A stretch of 5,351 bases of DNA from Planctomycetes bacterium UBA7888 (GTDB lineage Bacteria > Planctomycetota > UBA1135), in contig DLRM01000003.1 in assembly GCA_002500505.1 (NCBI GenBank), forward strand, positions 1 to 5,351, read 5' to 3'. A model generated the notes under the pieces. It did not search any database, was not told where the DNA came from, and saw only the letters and a list, made by a program, of their open reading frames with translations. Below, one piece after another: positions 1-5,351 of this stretch. The first letter of the stretch is position 1, and every line of letters begins with the position of its first letter. The translations under genes were made by a program, and so were the position numbers.

Positions 1-1210
1 AGGGTAAAGCCTTGTCTGGCATTCCAAGGTATCGGTAGGCCTCGCCGATGTTGTTGCATATCGTCGCGCTGAGCTGACTTGAAGGCCCAAGAGTCTTCTC
101 GGAAATTGGCAGTGCTTTTCGCAAAAGATGAAGGGCCGAATCGTTTTTATTCAGTGCCCTAAGGCATTCTGCTTGGTTGTTCAGGGTTAAGGCAACCCAG
201 TGACTTTCTTCTCCATAAATCAGAATGTAGCTTGAGTAGGATATTTTGAATAGCTCCAAAGCTTCCCGGAATGATCCCATTTCCTTTAGGATTAGTCCTA
301 GGTTATTGTTGACTAGGGCTATATTTGGATTGTTTTCTGGGTAAATAGATTCAAACAGAATTTTAGAACGTTTGCAGTAAGAGAGAGCATCTGAGAAATC
401 ACCTTGCTTTCTTAAGTTCTCGCCGATGTTGTTGAGTACGAGGGCAACATAGGCGTGGTCATTTCCGAGAGAGTCTTCAAGAATTGACATCGCCTTGAGG
501 TATAGACTGTGGGCGTTTCCTAACTCTCCGAGAGTTTCCCATATTCCCCCAATGTTGTTTAAAAGGATTCCCACTCGAGGGTGTCTGGGGCCAAGCTGAA
601 CTTCCATGATGCCCAATGATCGTTGATATAGTGATTGCGCTTTTTCATAGTTGCCAAGCGTCTCATGAAGCGAAGCAAGATTGTTTAATGCAACGCCAGT
701 CCTCGAGTCATCAACCCCAAATATTTTTTCACTGATCATTAGGGACTCTTTGTGCAGCGCCATTGCTTCAGGGTATTTCCCTAGGACCTCTAGTAGCACA
801 GCAAGATCATTCATCGAGAGGACTGTGTCGGCGCTCTCTTTTCCGAAAGTTTTTTCTCGGATATCTAGGGCTTGCTTGTAGCTGATCAATGCGTTCTCAA
901 GGCTTCCATTCTCTTCTTCAAATCGAGCCAGCATATGGAAAATAGAGGCTTTCAACGCATTATCTGAGTTAGGATTTGAGTCGTAAATCGATAGCATTCG
1001 CTGGCATATCGCAACTGCTTCGGAGTATTGGGATTCCTTCGCATGTGCTTTTGCTACAGCGTCCAGGGAAAAGATTAAGTCAAAATGATTCTCCCCCAGT
1101 TCCGCCTCCAGCTCCGCCACTTTTCGCTGTGCCGTTTGTAGCTCTGTCTCTGTTGGGTCCTGAAAGAAAACCGTTGGAGTGAGCGAGAGGAAGAGGGTGC
1201 TGAGAATCAA
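1..1210 (-). CDS. Secreted TPR-repeat protein (kinesin-light-chain-like), C-terminus beyond window
   Basis: The minus strand is open without a stop from about 1303 to base 1, so the gene is cut by the left edge. About 403 codons are visible from the chosen start. The product is a tetratricopeptide-repeat protein with recurring L-N-N-[IL]-G/A and alanine-leucine signatures, of the kinesin-light-chain/NPHP3 type with 42-residue units. TPR arrays are protein-binding scaffolds; no catalytic domain is visible here. No ATG precedes the hydrophobic start. TTG at 1210 gives MILSTLFLSLTPTVFFQ followed by D-P-T-E, which resembles a signal peptide although it lacks a basic residue. GTG at 1258 is an alternative that would overlap the cupin gene by 23 bases. 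Neither has a clear ribosome binding site. Residues 24-38 look like an amphipathic helix, and the repeats begin near residue 68. The gene follows the cupin on the same strand with a 25-base gap, so cotranscription is likely. The family call is firm; the start and the role are uncertain. Confidence 0.88.
   Translation of the reverse strand, partial: MILSTLFLSLTPTVFFQDPTETELQTAQRKVAELEAELGENHFDLIFSLDAVAKAHAKESQYSEAVAICQRMLSIYDSNPNSDNALKASIFHMLARFEEENGSLENALISYKQALDIREKTFGKESADTVLSMNDLAVLLEVLGKYPEAMALHKESLMISEKIFGVDDSRTGVALNNLASLHETLGNYEKAQSLYQRSLGIMEVQLGPRHPRVGILLNNIGGIWETLGELGNAHSLYLKAMSILEDSLGNDHAYVALVLNNIGENLRKQGDFSDALSYCKRSKILFESIYPENNPNIALVNNNLGLILKEMGSFREALELFKISYSSYILIYGEESHWVALTLNNQAECLRALNKNDSALHLLRKALPISEKTLGPSSQLSATICNNIGEAYRYLGMPDKALP
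2..1009 (-). repeat. Eight tandem 42-residue TPR units (126-base period)
   Basis: Translating the minus strand gives eight consecutive units of exactly 42 codons with no insertions. Their boundaries, from N- to C-terminus, are 1009-884, 883-758, 757-632, 631-506, 505-380, 379-254, 253-128 and 127-2. The first unit is degenerate and lacks the LNN signature. The second has M-N-D in its place. Units three to eight carry N-N at the same position (for example ALNNLA, LLNNIG, VLNNIG, VNNNLG, TLNNQA, ICNNIG). The DNA copies have diverged, so this is an old protein-level repeat and not a recent tandem duplication. The array may continue past the left edge. Confidence 0.88.
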
Positions 1211-1235
1211 AGGTGATGTCGTGGCTAAGGCAAGA

Positions 1236-1673
1236 TTAAGGTTGGCAATAGGAGTCACAGTCCGGGTCCATGAGATCTCGCCAAGGGCTTTCTTGGCAAA
1301 CGTCTACCACCATGGGTTCTTGGAATTTGGCGCTGGCAAGCGCAACGAGGAAGATGCACTTTTCATTGGAAATGTTGTAAGTCCCGTGGATTTCTCCGGC
1401 AGGGACATGAGCGACCTCACCGGGATTCATTAGTTGGCTTTTTTCCCCGACCCATTGCAGCGCACTTCCTTCGAGGAAATAAATCGCCTCTTCAAAGTGT
1501 GGATGAAAATGAAAACGATGAGCTTGACCGGGCCCCATCGTGACCTTCACCATCATGAGGTGCTCGCTTTTGGTGAGAGGCGGCTGCACGAACCACTCGT
1601 GCTCTCCCCAAGGAGCTTGCTCGATAATGACATCGGGGGTCGAGATGAATTGCAGGCATTCTGTTCCGCACAT
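1236..1673 (-). CDS. Cupin-domain protein (small, single-domain, metal-binding type)
   Basis: A 145-residue single-domain cupin. Both classical cupin motifs are intact. Motif 1, G-x5-H-x-H-x4-E-x6-G, runs from G49 through H55, H57 and E62 to G69. Motif 2, G-x5-P-x-G-x2-H-x3-N, runs from G85 through P91, G93 and H96 to N100. The three histidines and the glutamate are the usual ligands for one divalent metal, so the protein is probably a metal-binding beta-barrel, either an enzyme (dioxygenase, isomerase) or a sugar/acid-binding protein. The substrate cannot be predicted. There is no signal peptide, so it is expected in the cytoplasm. The ATG at 1673 has only a weak AGGG immediately upstream. 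It is read away from the Tm-1-like operon across a 36-base gap, and the TPR gene follows it. The plus-strand frames opposite it are open by chance; the two perfect cupin motifs show that this strand is the coding one. Confidence 0.9.
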   Translation of the reverse strand: MCGTECLQFISTPDVIIEQAPWGEHEWFVQPPLTKSEHLMMVKVTMGPGQAHRFHFHPHFEEAIYFLEGSALQWVGEKSQLMNPGEVAHVPAGEIHGTYNISNEKCIFLVALASAKFQEPMVVDVCQESPWRDLMDPDCDSYCQP

Positions 1674-1709
1674 TGCCCTATGTTACTCGGCGAGGTTTAT
1701 ACTTTTCCC
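1674..1709. promoter_or_regulatory. Divergent intergenic region with possible back-to-back -10 boxes
   Basis: This is the only gap between the cupin and the Tm-1-like operon, so it should hold, or lie next to, the promoters for both. TATACT at 1698-1703 resembles a plus-strand -10 box and ends six bases before the ATG at 1710. It would give a leaderless or nearly leaderless transcript. TTGCCC at 1673-1678 is a poor -35 candidate with a 19-base spacer. On the minus strand TATAAA (1701 to 1696) could be the -10 for the cupin, leaving a leader of roughly 16 bases; no convincing -35 is visible there. The boxes are seen in the sequence; their function is inferred. Confidence 0.25.
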
Positions 1710-2915
1710 ATGCCAGCGCACCCACATTTTCTGGTTTTGGCGACCTGCGATACGAAAGGGGAGGAAGGAGCTTGGATTCGAGCCAGAATCCAAGCCCTAG
1801 GAGCTACTGGCCGTCTTGTAGATGTCGGTATTTGTGGGCCAGCCAAGGGGAAACCCGACATTTCTGCAGAGGAAGTGTGCCCGCAGGTAAAGAGCTTCTC
1901 GAGCTTGTCGCGCGGCGAGGGAGTAGACCAAATGGCGGATTCTGTGGCCACCTGGATTCAAAGCCATCAAGAAGGCTTGCTGGGGGTCATCGCCATAGGA
2001 GGGAGCGCTGGAACAACGATTGGATGCCAGGCGATGCGTGCTCTCCCTAACGCAATTCCCAAAGTCATGATTTCCACATTGGCTTCGGGTGATGTGAGCC
2101 CCTTTGTTCAGGGTCAGGAAATATCCATGCTGGACCCTCTGGTGGATGTGGCTGGTATCAACCGCATTTCTCGACAGGCATTTGACGAAGGGATTGCCGA
2201 ACTTTTTTCTTTGGCGAAAATGTCGGCGAGCTTTCCTGATTCAGAATACTTAGATGAAAAACCCCTAGTTGCTGCCTCGATGTTTGGAGTGACTACCCCA
2301 TGCGTAGACGAGGCTCGGAGAATCATCGAAAAAGAAGGGTATGAAATGTTAGTTTTTCATGCCACCGGGGCGGGGGGGCGCAACATGGAGAAATTCATTC
2401 GTCAGGGACATATCGTTGGCGTATTGGATTTCACAACCACGGAAGTTGCCGACGAAATCGTAGGAGGAGTTTTGTCAGCTGGCTCTTCGCGACTCACTGC
2501 CGCTGGGAATTGTGGGGTTCCCCAGGTTGTTTCCGCGGGGGCCACCGATATGGTGAATTTTTGGGAGCAAGACACGATTCCAAGCTCTTTTTCCGACCGA
2601 CATTTCCACTCCCATAATGCTCACGTAACCTTGATGCGGACTACAGTTGAGGAATCTCAGGCCATTGGCGAGGTGATTGGAGAAAGACTCAGCCATTCTC
2701 CTTTAACAACGCAATGCCTTTTCCCCCTGAAAGGAGTTTCTGCTTTAGATTGCGATGGCGGCGATTTTGACGACTCTGCCGCACGGCAAGCGTTATTTTC
2801 GTCCTGGAAAATCAATGCCGGAAAAACTCATTGCGAGGAATTAGACTTGCACATCAATGACCCCGCGTTTGCACAGGCGGCCGTTGATTCCCTCTTGAAA
2901 CTATTACGAAAATGA
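1710..2915 (+). CDS. UPF0261 / Tm-1-like ATP-binding domain protein
   Basis: The 401-residue product matches the full length of the UPF0261 family, bacterial relatives of the N-terminal half of the tomato resistance protein Tm-1, which binds ATP. Family hallmarks visible here are TCDTKGEE (12-19), the glycine loop IGGSAGTT (96-103), STLASGDV (122-129), HATGAGGR (217-224), LDFTTTEVADE (239-249), PQVVSAGATDMVNF (271-284), HNAHVTLMRTT (302-312) and the C-terminal HINDPAF (381-387). The biochemical reaction of bacterial members is not known to me; a role as a nucleotide-dependent partner of the TIM-barrel protein encoded next is inferred. No signal peptide is seen, so it is probably cytoplasmic. 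ATG 1710 was chosen because family similarity begins at once (FLVLATCDTKGEE). ATG 1680 is a possible alternative. The frame stays open back to 1434, but that part lies antisense to the cupin and shows no family similarity. A weak CGAGG lies about 15 bases upstream. The stop overlaps the next gene by four bases. Confidence 0.93.
   Translation: MPAHPHFLVLATCDTKGEEGAWIRARIQALGATGRLVDVGICGPAKGKPDISAEEVCPQVKSFSSLSRGEGVDQMADSVATWIQSHQEGLLGVIAIGGSAGTTIGCQAMRALPNAIPKVMISTLASGDVSPFVQGQEISMLDPLVDVAGINRISRQAFDEGIAELFSLAKMSASFPDSEYLDEKPLVAASMFGVTTPCVDEARRIIEKEGYEMLVFHATGAGGRNMEKFIRQGHIVGVLDFTTTEVADEIVGGVLSAGSSRLTAAGNCGVPQVVSAGATDMVNFWEQDTIPSSFSDRHFHSHNAHVTLMRTTVEESQAIGEVIGERLSHSPLTTQCLFPLKGVSALDCDGGDFDDSAARQALFSSWKINAGKTHCEELDLHINDPAFAQAAVDSLLKLLRK
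2912..2915 (+). other. ATGA stop/start overlap coupling the two Tm-1-like genes
   Basis: The start codon ATG (2912-2914) of the TIM-barrel gene overlaps the stop TGA (2913-2915) of the UPF0261 gene. No clear Shine-Dalgarno sequence lies upstream. This is the usual arrangement for termination-reinitiation and suggests that the two proteins are made in matched amounts. Confidence 0.8.
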
Positions 2916-3757
2916 CATCAAAGAAACCTAGCTTGAGCCGGTCTGCCATCTTGGAGAGTTTCCGGCATAGAATTGCAAAGAAAGAACCCATTATTGGTGG
3001 TGGAGCCGGGACAGGCTTATCTGCCAAAAGCGAGGAAGCTGGCGGAATCGATTTGTTGATTTTGTATAACTCAGGGCGATATCGGATGGCGGGTCGCGGA
3101 TCCACAGCTGGGCTTATGCCTTACGGGAACGCCAATGAAATCGTGAAGGAAATGGCGTTTGAGGTTTTGCCTGTGGTGGAACATACCCCGGTTTTGGCGG
3201 GAGTTTGTGGTACGGACCCCTTTATTATTCCTCACCTTTTTCTAGAGGAATTAAAAACATTGGGTTTCGCTGGCATTCAAAACTTTCCTACGGTTGGATT
3301 GATAGAAGGGCGAATCCGGGACACCTTGGAAGAGACAGGGATGAGTTATCAATTAGAGGTGGATATTGTTGCCTTGGCCCATGAGATGGATTTATTGACG
3401 ACGCCTTATGTATTCAATGTGGATGAAGCAAAGAGAATGACGCATGCCGGCGCGGATATTGTCGTGGCGCATATGGGATGTACGAGTGGGGGAACGATTG
3501 GCGCAGAAACTGTAAGCCCCTTAGAGGAGTGCGTGCCACTGATTCAGGAAATTGTGAACACTTGTAAATCAATTCGTGAAGATGTCATTTGCTTGTGTCA
3601 TGGCGGCCCTATTGCGATGCCAGAAGATGCACGCTTCATCATTGAGCGGGTAGATGGGATTGATGGATTTTATGGAGCAAGCAGTACAGAACGATTCCCC
3701 ACTGAAATTGCCATTCGAGACCAGATTCGGGCTTTTAAGAAAATCCGCCTTCCGTGA
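2912..3757 (+). CDS. Phosphoenolpyruvate hydrolase-like TIM-barrel protein (Tm-1 C-terminal half homologue)
   Basis: The 281-residue, full-length product belongs to the 'PEP hydrolase'/TIM-barrel family that forms the C-terminal half of plant Tm-1 and is related to the PEP mutase/isocitrate lyase superfamily. Visible conserved blocks are IIGGGAGTGLSAK (27-39), LILYNSGRYRMAGRGS (49-64), LMPYGNANEIV (68-78), AGVCGTDPF (96-104), GIQNFPTVGLIEG (121-133), PYVFNVDEA (165-173), AGADIVVAHMGCTSGG (179-194), CLCHGGPIAMPEDA (227-240) and FYGASSTERFPTE (253-265). The fold predicts chemistry on a small carboxylate, such as a C-C or C-P lyase or a hydrolase. The family name comes from an early annotation, and the true substrate is not established by sequence. 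No signal peptide is present. It starts within the stop of the UPF0261 gene and ends sharing one base with the next start, so it is the middle of a tightly coupled three-gene operon. The N-terminal 24 residues are basic and poorly conserved in appearance. Confidence 0.93.
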   Translation: MTSKKPSLSRSAILESFRHRIAKKEPIIGGGAGTGLSAKSEEAGGIDLLILYNSGRYRMAGRGSTAGLMPYGNANEIVKEMAFEVLPVVEHTPVLAGVCGTDPFIIPHLFLEELKTLGFAGIQNFPTVGLIEGRIRDTLEETGMSYQLEVDIVALAHEMDLLTTPYVFNVDEAKRMTHAGADIVVAHMGCTSGGTIGAETVSPLEECVPLIQEIVNTCKSIREDVICLCHGGPIAMPEDARFIIERVDGIDGFYGASSTERFPTEIAIRDQIRAFKKIRLP

Positions 3758-3759
3758 TG
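3755..3759 (+). other. TGATG stop/start overlap between the TIM-barrel and ThuA genes
   Basis: The stop TGA (3755-3757) shares its A with the start ATG (3757-3759) of the ThuA-dehydrogenase gene. A GTG at 3754 directly precedes this ATG in the same frame and is an alternative start one codon earlier. There is no strong ribosome binding site, so reinitiation by the same ribosomes is likely. Confidence 0.75.
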
Positions 3760-5351
3760 TTCGTTCCCATCTTGCTAAGCATTTTTGTTTGTCCTCAAGA
3801 GGATGTTGGGCAACGGACTGATGTTCTCTTTATTGGAGATCGCGGCCATCATCAGCCATTTGAAAGACTTAAGGATGTTTGGGGGGCACTTGCTCGAGAA
3901 GGAATTTGGGTGGAATGGGAAGAAGACCTTTCAGAAATCAGTGCTCAGCGATTGAAAAGCTTTGATTGTGTCTTGATGTATGCCAACCAGGCCCAGGATT
4001 CTAAGGTTCCGCCGAAGTTCTTTTCGGCGCTGAAAGGATTCGTAAATGATGGGGGTGGTTTTGTTGCTTTGCACTGTACAAGTGGATGCTTTATGCAATC
4101 TCAAGAATGGCTTGAATTTGTCGGAGCCAGATTCGTCTCTCACGGTGCCGAAATTTTCCAGCAGGAAATTAAGCAGCCTGACCACTCTTTACTGGAAGGT
4201 TGGGAAAATTTTGAATCCTGGGATGAAACGTATGTCCAGACTCATTTCGAGAAGGGCCGTTTAGTATTAGCCACTCGCAACAACGAGCCTTGGATGTGGA
4301 TTCGACAAGAGGGGAGAGGCCGAATATTTTATTGTGCATCTGGGCATGATGAACGCACATGGACTCAACCAGGTTTCTTAGATTTATTAGTGCGGGCGGT
4401 GGACTGGACCTCTGGTGAAGAGGTGGCAAAGCAGAGGGCCGCCTTTAGGCTTCCGCCCTTCTCTTTTGAAGAACGAGATTTTGTTCCTAACTATGAAGCG
4501 CGCACTCCACGGATGAAATTCCAATTGCCCAGTACGCCGGAAGAGGCCAAAGCCCACCTGCAGGCTCCAGCTGGAATGCGAGTGGAATTGTTTGCGGCAG
4601 AGCCCATGGTGGTGAATCCTATTGCTATGGATTGGGATCTTCGCGGGCGATGCTGGGTGATTGAAACGCCAAATTATCCAAACCAAGTTCTTGAAGGGCC
4701 TGGTGCTGACCGGATTTCTATTCTGGAAGATTCAGATGGGGACGGCCGTGCGGATAAAAAAACAGTATTTGCCGATGGTTTGAATTTGCCGACTGGGATA
4801 TTAAAAGTTCCAGGCGGAGTTGTCGTGTCCATGGCTCCTTCGTTGGCGTTTTTCCGGGATTTCGATAACGATGACAAAGTGGATGAAATCCAAACCCTAG
4901 CCACGGGTTTTGGGCGATTTGATACGCATGCTGGCCCATCCAGTTTGTTCTTCGGTCCAGACCATGCGATTTGGGGCTCGGTGGGTTATTCCGCATTTAC
5001 TCGAGCTGATGGTTCTAAATTTGGCAGTGGATTATGGAAATTGGACCCTTCTCAAGGCGAACCACAGTTCGTTGCGCAATTCACGAACAATACGTGGGGG
5101 ATTGGTGTTCGTGCGGATGGGGAGGTTTTTGGCTCAACAGCGAACGGAGCCCCCTCGTTTTTCGTGGGAGCCAGCCGGCTAGATTTAGGGAAATCAAGTC
5201 CGGACCACGCTGGGGCTGCGCCGGTCCACGATTCCGCTTGGGTATTTCCAATCATGGCTGAAATTCGCCAAGGGGATTGGCTGGGACAATACACAGCTGC
5301 CGCTGGGCACTCCTTTGCAACGGGAGCAATGGTTCCTCAATCTTGGATTAA
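3757..5351 (+). CDS. Secreted ThuA-domain / PVC-type dehydrogenase-like protein, C-terminus beyond window
   Basis: 531 codons are visible and the frame is open at the right edge. Residues 1-12 (MFVPILLSIFVC) form a short hydrophobic leader without a basic residue, probably a signal peptide cleaved before or near Q14-E15. Residues 22-220 form a ThuA-like, glutamine-amidotransferase-type fold with DVLFIGDRGHHQP at 22-34, the GGGFVALHCTSG turn at 99-110, SWDETYV at 154-160 and FYCASGHDERTW at 191-202. A linker follows. From residue 271 comes the N-terminal region of the PVC 'membrane-bound dehydrogenase' family, a beta-propeller relative of sorbosone dehydrogenase: PAGMRVELFAAEP (271-283), DSDGDGRAD (325-333), FADGLNLPTG (338-347) and FDNDDKVDE (369-377). 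Relatives usually run to around 1000 residues and end in a CxxCH heme domain, which would lie past 5351. The expected location is the cell envelope. The likely role is oxidation of a sugar or similar substrate, which is inferred. It is the third gene of the operon with the Tm-1-like pair. Confidence 0.92.
   Translation, partial: MFVPILLSIFVCPQEDVGQRTDVLFIGDRGHHQPFERLKDVWGALAREGIWVEWEEDLSEISAQRLKSFDCVLMYANQAQDSKVPPKFFSALKGFVNDGGGFVALHCTSGCFMQSQEWLEFVGARFVSHGAEIFQQEIKQPDHSLLEGWENFESWDETYVQTHFEKGRLVLATRNNEPWMWIRQEGRGRIFYCASGHDERTWTQPGFLDLLVRAVDWTSGEEVAKQRAAFRLPPFSFEERDFVPNYEARTPRMKFQLPSTPEEAKAHLQAPAGMRVELFAAEPMVVNPIAMDWDLRGRCWVIETPNYPNQVLEGPGADRISILEDSDGDGRADKKTVFADGLNLPTGILKVPGGVVVSMAPSLAFFRDFDNDDKVDEIQTLATGFGRFDTHAGPSSLFFGPDHAIWGSVGYSAFTRADGSKFGSGLWKLDPSQGEPQFVAQFTNNTWGIGVRADGEVFGSTANGAPSFFVGASRLDLGKSSPDHAGAAPVHDSAWVFPIMAEIRQGDWLGQYTAAAGHSFATGAMVPQSWI

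Noticed and set aside
2..1009. Recent tandem DNA duplication or CRISPR-like array in the repeated region
   Set aside because: The similarity is at protein level with a 126-base coding period. The nucleotide copies are diverged and there is no repeat-spacer structure.
681..1433. Plus-strand open frames at 681..881, 976..1182 and 1179..1433
   Set aside because: They lie antisense to the TPR gene (and partly the cupin gene), whose minus-strand translations show clear repeat and metal-binding motifs. The plus-strand translations are low-complexity and resemble no family.
1540..2050. Plus-strand frames 1540..1800 and 1673..2050 and minus-strand frame 1697..1951
   Set aside because: All overlap the cupin or the UPF0261 gene in other frames, and none shows a recognisable motif.
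2114..3105. Minus-strand frames 2114..2326, 2475..2696 and 2854..3105
   Set aside because: Shadows of the UPF0261 and TIM-barrel genes, where conserved family motifs fix the plus strand as coding.
3784..3795. Possible lipoprotein signal in the ThuA protein (I-F-V-C at residues 9-12)
   Set aside because: The residues before the cysteine (phenylalanine at -2, valine at -1) do not fit the lipobox consensus, and there is no basic N-region. An ordinary signal peptide is the safer reading.
3736..3800. Possible terminator or separate promoter before the ThuA gene
   Set aside because: The genes share a base and I found no GC-rich hairpin followed by a T run, nor a convincing -35/-10 pair.
3931..5294. 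Several short frames on both strands inside the ThuA/dehydrogenase gene
   Set aside because: The long plus-strand frame from 3757 is continuous to the window edge and carries family motifs throughout, so the others are chance openings.

Overview
The window is gene-dense and holds five protein genes in two divergent groups. I see no RNA gene, mobile element, CRISPR array or gene-free stretch above about 40 bases. The best taxonomic clue is the last gene. It joins a ThuA-like domain to the N-terminal region of the large secreted 'membrane-bound dehydrogenase / PVC-type heme-binding' proteins, which are expanded in Planctomycetota and Verrucomicrobiota. Mid-range GC by eye, weak or absent Shine-Dalgarno sequences and a secreted TPR protein all fit a PVC-group bacterium. 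The species cannot be named from this window.

Left part, minus strand (1..1673): a small mononuclear cupin (1236..1673) is read first. A TPR protein follows (about 1210 down to base 1) and runs off the left edge. The TPR gene has no upstream ATG and probably starts at TTG or GTG right at the cupin stop. It carries at least eight TPR units, each exactly 42 residues long.

Middle, 1674..1709: a 36-base divergent gap separates the cupin start from the next start. It contains a TTTATACT patch that could serve as a -10 box in both directions.

Right part, plus strand (1710..5351): three genes that overlap end to start and probably form one translationally coupled operon. They are a UPF0261/Tm-1-like ATP-binding protein (1710..2915), a phosphoenolpyruvate-hydrolase-like TIM-barrel protein (2912..3757) and the ThuA/PVC dehydrogenase-like protein (3757 to beyond the right edge). 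The first two correspond to the two halves of the plant protein Tm-1, the tomato resistance protein that inhibits tobamovirus replication. Here they are separate genes joined by an ATGA overlap.

Working model (inference): the two Tm-1-like proteins form a cytoplasmic enzyme pair of unknown substrate. They are co-expressed with an exported oxidoreductase-like protein and lie beside a divergent cupin. That arrangement suggests a catabolic module for a sugar- or acid-type substrate, with one step outside the cytoplasm and later steps inside. No substrate can be read from the sequence.
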